From Streptomyces sp. NBC_01016 (lineage in GTDB: Bacteria > Actinomycetota > Actinomycetes > Streptomycetales > Streptomycetaceae), in contig NZ_JAPEOQ010000002.1 of assembly GCF_026341035.1 (NCBI RefSeq), positions 682,001 through 746,000 on the forward strand: a DNA stretch of 64,000 nucleotides. The letters are read 5' to 3'. A program made the translations under genes and the position numbers. This document shows, in pieces, positions 17,929-26,574 of the stretch; position 1 is the first letter of the stretch; every line of letters begins with the position of its first letter. A model generated the notes under the pieces. That model ran no database searches. It was not told the DNA's origin and saw nothing but the letters and a program-made list of their open reading frames with translations.

Positions 17929-18000
17929 GGGCGCGGGGCTGTGTCGATTTGCGGCTCCGCCGCGGGGCGCAAACCCGGCCACAGCAAGAACCGCACTCGC
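17929..18000. repeat. Copy of a Streptomyces-type post-stop intergenic element
   Basis: Directly after the permease stop the sequence begins GGGGCGCGGGGCTGTG, close to GGGGCGCGGGGAACTG directly after the RDD gene stop at 49352. The element holds a GC-rich hairpin (TTTGCGGCTCCGCCGC GGGGCGCAAA region). Such post-stop elements are widespread in Streptomyces by my recollection. Confidence 0.5.
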
Positions 18001-18058
18001 CGACGCGACAGTAGTCGGCACCCGCAACAGCGCGACCAGAAACGGAGTCACCCGCACC

Positions 18059-19633
18059 ATGCCATCCGCCGACCTCCTCCTCACCAACACCCACATCCGC
18101 ACCCTCGACCCCACCCGGCCGGAGGCAACCGCCCTGGCCGTGGCCGGAGGCCGTATCGCGGCGGTCGGTGACACGGACGAACTCGTACGGGACTGGCAGG
18201 GCCCCGGCACCGAACGGCTCGACCTCGCCGGCGCCCACGTGATGCCCGGCCTCGTCGACTCCCACAGTCACCCCGTCTGGGGCCTGGAGATGGCGACCGG
18301 CGTCGATCTCAGCGGCGTACAGGACCTCGACGCACTCCGGGCCGCCCTGCGCACAGCAGACCGGCTCGGCGGGTGGGTCGTCGGGTGGGGGCTCGACCAC
18401 AACGCCTTCGAGGGGCGGCCCATCCACCGCGAGCTGATCGAGGACGTGCTCGGCGGCGCGCCCGCCTTCCTGCGGCTGTACGACGGCCACTCCGCGCTGG
18501 TCAGCGGCGCCGCCCTGGACGCCGCCGGGATCACCGGGCCGCGGTCGTTCGACCAGCGGGCCGAGGTCGTCTGCGACGGCGAGGGGCGGCCCACCGGGTA
18601 CCTCGTCGAGCACGCCGCCATGGACCTGGTGTACGAGGTCGCGCCCCGGGCCTCGGACCAGGACCGCCGCGCCGGACTCGTCGAGCTGCTGAGCACGATG
18701 GCCGCCACCGGCCTTACCGGAGCGCACGTCATGGACGGGTCTGGGCTCGACCTGCTCGCCGCCGTGGAGGAGGAGACGGATCTGCCGCTGCGGCTCACCG
18801 TCTCGCCCTGGTGCATGCCGGGGGTGGACGAGGCCGGGCTCGACGAGCTCGTCGAGTTGCAGAAGCGGGGTGGGCGGCGCTGGACGGTCGGCGGCGTCAA
18901 GTTCTTCATGGACGGCACCGTCGAGGGCGGCACCGCCTGGCTGGAGCACGCCGACTGCCACGGCCAGGGCACCGACGCGTTCTGGCCGGACCCGGCCGCG
19001 TACAGCGAGGCCGTACGTCACCTGCACGCGGCCGGTGTGCGCACCGCGACGCACGCCATCGGCGACGCCGCCGTCCGGCACGCCCTCGACACCATCGAGG
19101 CGCTCGGGGAGAGCGGCCGGGGCGCGCACCGGATCGAGCACATCGAGTCCGTGCCCGACGACACGATCCCGCGGTTCGCCGCGCTCGGCGTCGCCGCGTC
19201 GATGCAGCCGCCGCACACCGCGTACACGAAGGGCGACCACAGCGACGAGTGGTCCAAGCGGCTCGGCGACGCGCGCGCCGCCCGCGCCTGGCGCACCCGT
19301 GACCTGCGGGACGCGGGCGCCGTCCTCGCGCTCGGCTCGGACTGGCCGATCGCCCACTACGACGCCCGGAAGGTGCTCGCCATGGCGCGCGTGCCGGAGG
19401 GCGCGGCCGGGCCCGCACAGGGGCTCACCGGCCTCGAAGCGCTGGAGGGCGTCACCTCGCACGCGGCGATCGCCGCGGGTCGGGCGGCGGAAGGCGGCCG
19501 GATCGCGGTCGGCCTGCGCGCGGACCTCACCGTGCTCGGCCTCGACCCGGTCACCGCCCCCGCGGACGAGGTCGCCGAGGCCCCCGTCGTCCTCACCGTG
19601 ACGGACGGCCGGATCACGCACCGGGGCGCCTGA
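18059..19633 (+). CDS. Amidohydrolase family 3 protein (YtcJ-like)
   Basis: 524 residues. The metal-binding DSHSHP motif follows MPGLVDSHSHPVWG at about 67, then a long amidohydrolase TIM-barrel with KFFMDGTVEGGTA near 283, THAIGDAAV near 335, HRIEHIES near 360 and the final Asp in LGSDWPI near 424, the order seen in YtcJ-type enzymes. C-terminal GLRADLTVLG closes the small beta domain. Natural substrates of this group are mostly unknown; hydrolysis of an amide or N-formyl compound is a family expectation. It sits after a permease and ends at a strong terminator. Confidence 0.88.
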   Translation: MPSADLLLTNTHIRTLDPTRPEATALAVAGGRIAAVGDTDELVRDWQGPGTERLDLAGAHVMPGLVDSHSHPVWGLEMATGVDLSGVQDLDALRAALRTADRLGGWVVGWGLDHNAFEGRPIHRELIEDVLGGAPAFLRLYDGHSALVSGAALDAAGITGPRSFDQRAEVVCDGEGRPTGYLVEHAAMDLVYEVAPRASDQDRRAGLVELLSTMAATGLTGAHVMDGSGLDLLAAVEEETDLPLRLTVSPWCMPGVDEAGLDELVELQKRGGRRWTVGGVKFFMDGTVEGGTAWLEHADCHGQGTDAFWPDPAAYSEAVRHLHAAGVRTATHAIGDAAVRHALDTIEALGESGRGAHRIEHIESVPDDTIPRFAALGVAASMQPPHTAYTKGDHSDEWSKRLGDARAARAWRTRDLRDAGAVLALGSDWPIAHYDARKVLAMARVPEGAAGPAQGLTGLEALEGVTSHAAIAAGRAAEGGRIAVGLRADLTVLGLDPVTAPADEVAEAPVVLTVTDGRITHRGA

Positions 19634-19640
19634 GCCCAGA

Positions 19641-19669
19641 GGAACGGGGGCGCTCGACGCCCCCGTTCC
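19641..19669. terminator. Bidirectional terminator between amidohydrolase and PAP2 genes
   Basis: 12-bp perfect stem GGAACGGGGGCG with its complement and a 5-nt loop CTCGA, between convergent stops. Confidence 0.85.
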
Positions 19670-20506
19670 CTACGCCTTGACCGGCACCAGTGGTGGTGCC
19701 ACAAGACGCGGCAGCGCATACGGCAGCGCCCCGTACCAGGCCCGCGCCACCGCGAACCCGAACGCCAGGCACAGCACGCCGCCCACCGCGTCCAGCCAGA
19801 AGTGGTTCGCGGTCGCCACGATGACCACCAGGGTCAGCGCCGGGTACGCGAGCCCGAGGACCCGCACCCACGGCACCGAGGCGAGCGCGAAGATCGTCAT
19901 GCCGCACCACAGCGACCAGCCGATGTGCATCGACGGCATCGCCGCGTACTGGTTCGACATGTTCTTCAGGTTGCCCGAGGCCATCGAGCCCCAGGTCTGG
20001 TGCACCGCGACGGTGTCGACGAAACCGCCGCCGCTCATCAGCCGCGGCGGCGCCAGCGGATAGAAGTAATAACCGACGAGGGCGACCGCCGTCGTCGCGA
20101 ACAGCGCGAGACGGGTCGCCGCGTAGCGGCCGGGATGGCAGCGGAACAGCCACACCAGGACGCCCAGCGTGATGACGAAGTGCAGTGTCGCGTAGTAGTA
20201 GTTCATGCCGACGATGAGCCAACTCACCGAATTCGCGGCATGGTTGACTGCCTGCTCGACGGCGATACCGAGGCTGTGCTCGGCCCGCCAGATCCAGTCG
20301 GCATTGCGCAGCGCCTGTGCCTTCTGCTCCGGGACCGCGTTGCGGATCAGGGAGTACGTGTAGTAACTCACCGCGATCAGCAGGATCTCGAACCAGAGTC
20401 GCGGACGCCGCGGCGCCCGAAGGCGACGCCCCGCGCGGTCTTCCGCGATGGGTGACGGTGTGGCCCCTTTTCGGCCTTCACGTGTCGTCACGGTCGTTTC
20501 ACCCAT
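19670..20506 (-). CDS. PAP2-superfamily membrane phosphatase
   Basis: About 278 residues from the ATG at 20506 (MGETTVTTREG); a GTG at 20563 would add 19 residues, and neither has a clear ribosome site. About six membrane segments. The PAP2 active-site motifs are visible: YAAMPSMHIGWS near 193 and ATANHFWLDAVGG near 238, in the variant seen in inositol-phosphotransferase-like PAP2_3 proteins. Inferred role: dephosphorylation of a lipid or isoprenoid phosphate at the membrane. It lies 75 bp downstream of the LacI regulator on the same strand. Confidence 0.8.
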   Translation of the reverse strand: MGETTVTTREGRKGATPSPIAEDRAGRRLRAPRRPRLWFEILLIAVSYYTYSLIRNAVPEQKAQALRNADWIWRAEHSLGIAVEQAVNHAANSVSWLIVGMNYYYATLHFVITLGVLVWLFRCHPGRYAATRLALFATTAVALVGYYFYPLAPPRLMSGGGFVDTVAVHQTWGSMASGNLKNMSNQYAAMPSMHIGWSLWCGMTIFALASVPWVRVLGLAYPALTLVVIVATANHFWLDAVGGVLCLAFGFAVARAWYGALPYALPRLVAPPLVPVKA

Positions 20507-20581
20507 AGGCACAGAGTCTGCCAGATTCCGACCCCCCGACCGATCATCCCTTGGGCGGGTCACGGGCGCACCCGCTACGCC

Positions 20582-21628
20582 CTACGGACGAGGCCGAACC
20601 CCTACGGACACCGCTGCTGACGCGGCCGTGGACCCCCGCACCACCAGCTCCGGCATGAACACGAATTCGCTCGGCGGCGCGGGCGTGCCGCCCACCTCTT
20701 CGAGCAGCGTGTGCACCGCCGCCTGACCCATCGCGTGCACCGGCTTGCGGATCGTGGTCAGCGGCGGATCGGTGAACGCGATCAGCGGAGAGTCGTCGAA
20801 ACCGACCACGGAGACGTCCTTCGGCACGTCCATGCCGCGCTCGCGCACCGCCCTGATCGCGCCGAGCGCCATCATGTCGCTCGCGCAGACCACCGCGGTG
20901 CAGCCCCGGTCGAGCAGCGCGGAGGTCGCGGCCTGCCCACCCTCCAGGGTGTAGAGGGAGTGCTGCACGAAGTCGTGCTCGATCTGGTCCTCGGGCAGGT
21001 CGAGCCGCTCCGCCATCGTGCGTACGAAGCCCTCGATCTTCCGCTGTACGGGGACGAAGCGGCGCGGACCCACGGCCAGGCCGATGCGGGTGTGGCCGAG
21101 CGAGAGCAGATGCGTCACAGCGAGCCGGGACGCGGCCCGGTCGTCCGGCGAGATGAAGGGCGCCGCGACCGCCGGCGCGTACCCGTCGACGAGTACGAAG
21201 GGGACACCCTGGCCGCGGAGACGTTCATAGCGCTGCGGGTCGGCGGTGGTGTCGGCGTGCAGCCCGGAGACGTAGATGATGCCGCTGACGTCGCGGTCGA
21301 CGAGCATCTCCGTGAGCTCGTCCTCGGTGGAGCCGCCGGGGGTCTGGGTGGCCAGGACGGGCGTGTAACCCTGCCTGGTCAGGGCCTGCACCACGACCTG
21401 GGCGAGCGCGGGGAAGATCGGGTTCTCGAGTTCCGGGGTGATCAGTCCTACGAGGCCCGCGCTGCGCTGCTTGAGGCGCACGGGGCGCTCGTAGCCGAGC
21501 ACGTCGAGGGCGGCGAGGACGGACTGGCGGGTGGCCGCGGCGACCCCCGCCTTCCCGTTGAGCACACGGCTGACGGTCGCTTCGCTGACCCCCGCCTGTG
21601 CTGCGATGTCGGCAAGGCGTGCGGTCAC
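20582..21628 (-). CDS. malR: LacI-family regulator, MalR-like
   Basis: 348 residues with a GTG start. The N-terminal helix-turn-helix (LADIAAQAGVSEATVSRVLNG) and hinge are classic LacI, followed by a periplasmic-binding-type sugar domain ending FVFMPELVVRGST. The protein strongly resembles, from memory, S. coelicolor MalR, the repressor of the maltose transporter operon malEFG. Here malEFG is not next to it: one side is the PAP2 gene, the other a signalling phosphatase. The malR name is therefore by resemblance only. An inverted repeat lies just upstream. Confidence 0.8.
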   Translation of the reverse strand: MTARLADIAAQAGVSEATVSRVLNGKAGVAAATRQSVLAALDVLGYERPVRLKQRSAGLVGLITPELENPIFPALAQVVVQALTRQGYTPVLATQTPGGSTEDELTEMLVDRDVSGIIYVSGLHADTTADPQRYERLRGQGVPFVLVDGYAPAVAAPFISPDDRAASRLAVTHLLSLGHTRIGLAVGPRRFVPVQRKIEGFVRTMAERLDLPEDQIEHDFVQHSLYTLEGGQAATSALLDRGCTAVVCASDMMALGAIRAVRERGMDVPKDVSVVGFDDSPLIAFTDPPLTTIRKPVHAMGQAAVHTLLEEVGGTPAPPSEFVFMPELVVRGSTAASAAVSVGVRPRP

Positions 21629-21942
21629 GGGACGCGACCTTACCCGTCACTCGCCGCATTGCCCACCGAACGGGAAGTACCGGGCGGGTAAGCCGGGTTG
21701 GGCCACCGCCACCCGGAACGGTGAACCGGACGAAGGGCAGGTCGCGGAGGGGTTGTCCGGCGGTAGTTTGTTCCGGCGAGCCGAGGGTCCTTCTGACGGG
21801 TCGGGCTGGATGCGGGTGGCCGCACACGTTCGGTGTCGGCGAGCGGGGCCCGGTGCGTGCCGGACCCCGCGACTCCGGCAAGATCCGTCGGAAGGGCCCT
21901 AGGGGGGCCCGCGCCGCTCCGTTTCCCCCGAGGGGCCTGCTC
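21629..21942. other. Divergent intergenic region, LacI regulator / receiver-phosphatase
   Basis: 314 bp without a convincing gene. Contains an inverted repeat CTTACCCG (21639-21646) and CGGGTAAG (21685-21692), 38 bp apart, beginning 10 bp upstream of the regulator GTG; it could be a looping or autoregulatory site. The part nearest the phosphatase gene shows no other structure. Confidence 0.45.
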
Positions 21943-23559
21943 GTGAACGACAAGGTTCAGAGACCTGGGGCCGACGTCGGATGCACCGTCCTGGTGGTCG
22001 ACGACAGTGCCGCCAGTCGGTATGCGCTGGGCGCCGTCCTGAGCCGGGCGGGTCATGTCGTCGTCCCGGTCGGCTCCGCTGGCGAGGCCCTCGTCGAGCT
22101 CGACGTGCGGCTGCGCGCGGGGGAGTTGCCCGATGTGGCGCTCGTGGACGTGGGCCTTCCCGACCTCAGCGGGTTCGAGCTGTGCCGCAGGGTCAAGGCG
22201 CTGCCCTCGCTCGCCGGGATCCCCGTCGTGCACTTCTCCGCCCGCCCCTCCGCGCCCGCGGACCGCTGCCGGGCGCTCGACGCGGGCGGCGAGGCGTATC
22301 TGACGGTGCCCGCCGAACCGGAGGAGATCCGCGCCGTGGTGCGTGCCGCGATCCGCGGGGCCCGCGAACTCACCGACACCCAGGCCCAGTTCGACCACCT
22401 CACGATGCTCTCCCGGGTCGTCCGCGACGTGCAGGGAGCCCGCGACCTCGCCGAACTCGCCCGGACGGCGGCCGCCGCGACGGCCCGGCTCACCGGGGGC
22501 GACGCCGCCGTGTTCGTCCTCGGGGACCGCGGCGCGGTGCACACGGGCCTGTGCCGGAGCGCGGCGGCGCCCGCAGGGCCCGACGCCGCGGCGCGCGAGC
22601 GGGCCGTCGAGCTGGTGCGGCGGATCAGCTGCAGGCCCGGCGGCGTGCGCACCACGCTGCGGCCCGGGGCCGCGTGGCCGCAGGCGTACTTCGGGCCCGG
22701 CGGCGCCCGGCTCACCCTCTCCCGCACCCGCGACGGCCGGCTCCCCGTGTGTCTGGCCACGCCCGACTTCACCGACCCGGACGGCAGGACGGGGCCGCTC
22801 GTCGCCCAGCTCGCCCGCGCCATCGCGCTCGCCGCGGAACCCCTCGTCATGTACGAGCAGGAGCGGCATGTCGCCCACACGCTGCAACACAACTTCCTGC
22901 CCGCCGTGTTGCCCGCCTTCGCCGGCCTGGAGGTCGGCTTCCGCTACGAGCCCGCCTCCCAGGAGGCCGAGATGGGCGGCGACTTCTACGCGGCGCTGCC
23001 CACCCCCGAGGGCGTGCTCGTCGGCGTCGGCGACGTCGTGGGGCACTCGCTCGACGCGGCCACGGTGATGGTCGAGCTCCGGCACGCGCTGCGCGCCTAC
23101 TGCCTGGAGGACCCGCACCCCGACCGCTTGGCGACCCGCCTCGACCGGTTGCTCCAGCACTACCACCCGCAGCTCACCGCCACGCTGTGCCTCGCCCTCG
23201 TCGACCCCGCGACGGGCCGTACGAGGGTGGCCAACGCGGGGCACATCCCGCCGCTGATCGTGCCGGTCGGCGGCGCGGCCCGGTACGCGGACGCGGCGGG
23301 GCCGTTGCTCGGGATCGGCCTGCCGCATCCCGAACCCACCGTGCTCGACCTCGCCCCCGGTGCCCGCCTCCTCATGGTCACCGACGGCCTCATCGAGACC
23401 CGCGGCATCGATCTGTCCGTGTCCCTGGAGGAACTGCGCCGCGCCGCCACGGGTGCGCCTGCCGCGCCCGATGACCTGTGCGATGCGCTTCTCGCGCAGT
23501 TCGGGCGTGACAGGGCGGACGACATCGCGCTGTTGGCGGTGCGGCGGGTTTCGGGGTGA
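21943..23559 (+). CDS. Receiver-linked PP2C (SpoIIE-type) phosphatase with degenerate receiver
   Basis: 538 residues from the GTG at 21943 (GAGGGG 7 bases before). Residues 15-130 form a CheY-like receiver: acidic pair D20-D21, phospho-acceptor D69 in LVDVGLP, S99; the invariant Lys of the K-P motif is replaced by Val122 (YLTVPAEP). A coiled linker and GAF-like region follow, then a SpoIIE/RsbU phosphatase domain from about 315: EMGGDFYAALP, GDVVGHSLDAA, VTDGLIETRG, DDIALLAVR. Known role of such proteins: dephosphorylate anti-sigma-factor antagonists. The missing Lys suggests altered or phosphorylation-independent receiver signalling. Confidence 0.85.
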   Translation: MNDKVQRPGADVGCTVLVVDDSAASRYALGAVLSRAGHVVVPVGSAGEALVELDVRLRAGELPDVALVDVGLPDLSGFELCRRVKALPSLAGIPVVHFSARPSAPADRCRALDAGGEAYLTVPAEPEEIRAVVRAAIRGARELTDTQAQFDHLTMLSRVVRDVQGARDLAELARTAAAATARLTGGDAAVFVLGDRGAVHTGLCRSAAAPAGPDAAARERAVELVRRISCRPGGVRTTLRPGAAWPQAYFGPGGARLTLSRTRDGRLPVCLATPDFTDPDGRTGPLVAQLARAIALAAEPLVMYEQERHVAHTLQHNFLPAVLPAFAGLEVGFRYEPASQEAEMGGDFYAALPTPEGVLVGVGDVVGHSLDAATVMVELRHALRAYCLEDPHPDRLATRLDRLLQHYHPQLTATLCLALVDPATGRTRVANAGHIPPLIVPVGGAARYADAAGPLLGIGLPHPEPTVLDLAPGARLLMVTDGLIETRGIDLSVSLEELRRAATGAPAAPDDLCDALLAQFGRDRADDIALLAVRRVSG

Positions 23560-23890
23560 GCGGGTGGCGGGGTGGCGGGGTGGCCGGGTGTTGGGCGGTG
23601 CGGCGCGCTTCGCGGTGACGGGTGGGGCGGGTGCCGGGTGCCGGGTGCCGGGTGTTCGGCGGTGTGGCGTGCTTCGCGGTGAGCGGGTGGCGGATGTCGG
23701 GTGGTGCGGTGCGCTCCGGGGCGACCGGCGGTGCGGCGTGCTCCGTGGTGTCCGGCGGTGCGGTGCGGTCCGCGGTGTCCGGGTGTCGGGGTGTTCGGTG
23801 GTGCGGCGTGCTTCGTGGTGTTCGGCGGTGCGGTCCGCGGTGTCCGGCGGTGCGTCCGCTGGGCGGGACGTGATTGTGCGGTCGGGCGCT
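23560..23890. repeat. GT-rich degenerate tandem repeat tract
   Basis: About 330 bp on the + strand almost free of A, built from variants of TGTTCGGCGGTGCGGCGTGCTT and GGTGCCGG blocks. Includes three adjacent GGGTGCC copies near 23632-23655. Strong G/T versus C/A strand skew and many GGG runs. No open frame here looks like protein. Confidence 0.7.
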
Positions 23891-23952
23891 TCCGGGTGAA
23901 GGTTGGCGCCGACACGCGTGTGCGCACGCACCACGACACCTCGGAGGGCCCC

Positions 23953-24300
23953 ATGCCGCAGATCACCGTCGACCACTCCGCGGACCTCGACGACCGCCTC
24001 GACCGGGCCGGGCTCGCCGCGGCCGTGCACCAGGCGGCCGTCGACATCGTGGCTGCGCGCATCCCCGCGTGCAAGACGCGGTTCCGCGAGGTCGGGACCA
24101 CGGTGGTCGGGGACGGTCCCGCTTCCCTCGTGCACGTGGAGATCGCGCTGTTGGCGGGGCGTACGGAGGAGGCGAAGACGGCGCTCGCCGAGGCGGTTCT
24201 GGCGGCGCTTCCGGCGCACGTCAAGGAGCCGGCGGGCGTGCATCTCTCTGCCGAGGTGCGGGACTTGGACCCGACGTACCGCTCGGCCGTCGCCGACTGA
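23953..24300 (+). CDS. 5-carboxymethyl-2-hydroxymuconate isomerase-like protein (tautomerase fold)
   Basis: 115 residues; the ATG at 23953 has GGAGGG 5 bases upstream, after which a clean protein begins MPQITVDHS, with Pro2 free to act as the catalytic N-terminal base. Length and the pattern PAGVHLSAEVRDLDP near the end fit the CHMI family (homoprotocatechuate pathway) within the tautomerase superfamily. No other genes of that pathway are near, so the real substrate is uncertain. It is flanked on both sides by long repeat tracts. Confidence 0.8.
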   Translation: MPQITVDHSADLDDRLDRAGLAAAVHQAAVDIVAARIPACKTRFREVGTTVVGDGPASLVHVEIALLAGRTEEAKTALAEAVLAALPAHVKEPAGVHLSAEVRDLDPTYRSAVAD

Positions 24301-24634
24301 CGCGGCAGTTCCCCCTACGCCACGGGGCTCCGCCCCGGCCCCCGCGCCTCAAGCGCCGGCGGGGCTGATGGTGCGGAACCGGCGTTACGGGCCCGGGGTC
24401 TTGGCTGGACCCCGCGCCTTGAGCGCCGGCGGGGCTGAATGCGCCGAACCGGCGTTACGGCCTCGGGGCTCCGCCCCGGACCCCGCGGGCTCCCGTCCAA
24501 GAGCGGGGCTGGAAATACCCACCCGCCGCGGGGGGTCGCATTGTCCCGCCCGCGGGCAATCGCCCGGCCCCCCCGCCCATCTCCCACCCACCCGCCCCCT
24601 CCGGGGGCGTCGGCCCGACGGGGTGCCGCACCAC
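24301..24634. repeat. Intergenic GGGGCTCCGCCCC-type repeat copies
   Basis: The pattern CTCCGCCCC, GGCCCCCGCGCCT, then AGCGCCGGCGGGGCTGA occurs after the isomerase gene and recurs twice more with GGAACCGGCGTTACGG or GAACCGGCGTTACGG between. These resemble a widespread Streptomyces interspersed element (recalled, not searched). Confidence 0.65.
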
Positions 24635-25180
24635 GCCTTGGGCGATCCGGCGCCGGCCACGGCTCCCCACCCGTTGCGGTCGACGCCGCCCCGCCTTGGG
24701 TAACGCCAACCCCGACTCCCCACCCGTTGCGGTCGACGCCGCCCGCCTTGGGTAACGCCCACCACGGCTCCCCCCACTGCGGTCGACCGCACGCGCCATG
24801 GGTAATCTGCCGCCCGGCACGGCCCCCACCCGTTGCGGTCGGCCGCCACCGCCTTGGGCAATCCGCCGCAAGCACGGCTCCCCACCGATTACGGTCGACG
24901 CCCGCCGACTTGGGGTAACGCCAACCCTGGCTCCCCACCCGTGACGGTCGACCGCACCCGCCTTGGGTAATCCGCCGCCCGGCACGGCCCCCACCTGTTG
25001 CGGTCGGCCGCCACCGCCTTGGGCAATCCGCCGCAGGCACGGCTCCGCACCCGCTGCGGTCGAGGCCGTCCCGCCCTGGGCAATCCGCCGCAGGCACAGC
25101 TCCCCACCCGTCGCGGCCGACACCGCCCCCGCCTTGGGCAATCTGCCGCCTGGGGCGGCAGGGTGGGCAAGGCGGCACCC
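24635..25180. repeat. Tandem array of ten ~55-bp units
   Basis: Units begin GCCTTGGGYAAY or close variants at 24635, 24693, 24745, 24795, 24851, 24907, 24960, 25016, 25073 and 25131, spacing 50-58 bp. Most contain CACGGCTCCCCACCCGTTGCGGTCGAC. A higher-order duplication of about 165 bp (24795 and 24960) is also visible. The last unit carries the palindromic tail that recurs alone at 15282-15331. Confidence 0.85.
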
Positions 25181-25532
25181 GGTGCCGCGTACCTCTTACG
25201 ACGGGCCCCGCCCTGGCAGAGCGACCCGGCCCCGGGCGGCCGAAGCCCCCGGAGGGGGCGGGCGGGTGGGAGATGACCGGGCACCGGCGCAGCCGGACAA
25301 GGACCGATGCCGCGCGCCGAGCGCAGGGGCGCCCACCCCGGCAATGCCCCAAGACCCGGTGCCGCGCACCCCTTGCGACGGGCCCCGCCCCGGCACAGCG
25401 CCCGGGCCCCGGGCGGCCGAAGCCCCCGGAGGGGGCGGGCGGGTGGGAGATGAGCGGGCACCGGCACAGCCGGAAAGGGACCGGTGCCGCGCGCTGAGCA
25501 CAAGGGCGCACCCCGGCAAAGCCCCAAGACCC
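25181..25532. repeat. Two direct copies of a ~176-bp unit
   Basis: Copy 1 starts at 25181 and copy 2 at 25358, both at GGTGCCGCG; they share GACGGGCCCCGCCC, a block containing GGCGGCCGAAGCCCCCGGAG, GGGTGGGAGATGA and CCCCAAGACCC with scattered differences. A third copy begins at 25533 and passes into the next array. Confidence 0.85.
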
Positions 25533-25735
25533 GGTGCCGCGCACCCAGGACGGGAGGCGTCGACTACGGCACGGTGAGACCCCGGTGCCGCGTAATGGTG
25601 GGGACGACGTCGACCACGGCACGGTCAGACCCCGGTGCCGCGCACCCAGGACAGGAGGCGTCGACCACGGCACGGTCAGACCCCGGTGCCGCGCACCCAG
25701 GACGGACGACGCCGACCACGGCACGGTCAGACCCC
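25533..25735. repeat. Four 51-bp tandem repeats
   Basis: Units start at 25533, 25584, 25634 and 25685, each GGTGCCGCG...CGGCACGGTCAGACCCC (one has GTGAG). The 51-bp period is a multiple of three, so open frames run through it on both strands and give 17-residue repeats, but without ribosome sites or codon bias. Confidence 0.88.
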
Positions 25736-25762
25736 GATGCCGCGCCGCGATGAGGTTGGGGC

Positions 25763-26506
25763 TCAGCCCGCCGCCGCGGGGACCCCGGGGGACGGCGCCA
25801 GTGCCGCGAGGCGGGTGATGAGGGCCGCGAAGGGTCCGTCCACCGGCTCGTCCGCGAGGATGTGGCGGAGGAGGCCCGCCATCTCCTCGTCGTACGCCGC
25901 GCTCACCGCGGCCAGCGCCGCGAAGTCGTGGACGAGCTGGAGCTGAAGCTCCGCCCGGGGGATACGGCGCCCGTCCAACCAGATCAGCGCCGTCGACTCG
26001 GCGAGCGAGATCCAGGAGCGGACGACGAGTTCGAGGCGCGCGGAGGGCGCCGCCACCCGCAGATGCGCGAGGATCTGGACGTACGCCGCCTGCCGGACGG
26101 AGTCGATCAGCGCGTTCGTCGCCGACGCGGTGCTCATTGAGCAGGCTCCGCCCGCGGGGACGGCAGGACCACCCCGCATCAGCGCGGAGAACCCCGGCCC
26201 GTGCTCGTCCACGAAGTCGAAGTAGCGCCCCATCACGCGCAGCAGCCGCGCCCCGAGCGGCCCCTCCTGCGGCTCCTCGAACCGCTCGGCCAGATCCTGC
26301 GCCGCCCGCCTCAACGCGGCCTCGTACAGGCTGAGTTTGCCCGGGAAGTAGTGGTAGACCAGCGGCCGCGAAATGCCCGCGGCGGCCGCTATCTCGTCGA
26401 TGGAGACCTCGTCGGGGGAGCGGTTGCTGAACAGTTCGAGTGCGACCCCGATCAACTGTTGCCGCCGCTCCTCGACTCCCATCCTGCGCCGCACCCCGGT
26501 AGTCAT
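25763..26506 (-). CDS. TetR-family transcriptional regulator
   Basis: 247 residues from the ATG at 26506; the frame is open far upstream, but that part is antisense-like shadow of the reductase gene. The helix-turn-helix is clear (SIDEIAAAAGISRPLVYHYF, about 34-53) and the C-terminal domain is of the 240-residue TetR type. It follows the hydroxylase-like and reductase genes on the same strand by 68 bp, so it probably regulates them (inference from layout). Confidence 0.88.
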   Translation of the reverse strand: MTTGVRRRMGVEERRQQLIGVALELFSNRSPDEVSIDEIAAAAGISRPLVYHYFPGKLSLYEAALRRAAQDLAERFEEPQEGPLGARLLRVMGRYFDFVDEHGPGFSALMRGGPAVPAGGACSMSTASATNALIDSVRQAAYVQILAHLRVAAPSARLELVVRSWISLAESTALIWLDGRRIPRAELQLQLVHDFAALAAVSAAYDEEMAGLLRHILADEPVDGPFAALITRLAALAPSPGVPAAAG

Positions 26507-26574
26507 GCCGAACACTCTACCGAGCGATTCCGGCCTGCCAACCGCCCCCCGGTCACCGCCCCCGCCCTCCCGCA

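Noticed and set aside
24315..25724. Minus-strand 469-codon frame across the repeat hotspot with 17-residue repeats
   Set aside because: The 51-bp period divides by three, so frames stay open by chance. No ribosome site, no codon-position GC pattern and no known domain.
24635..25735. CRISPR array
   Set aside because: Units abut each other without unique spacers, repeats are longer than CRISPR repeats, and no cas gene is present.
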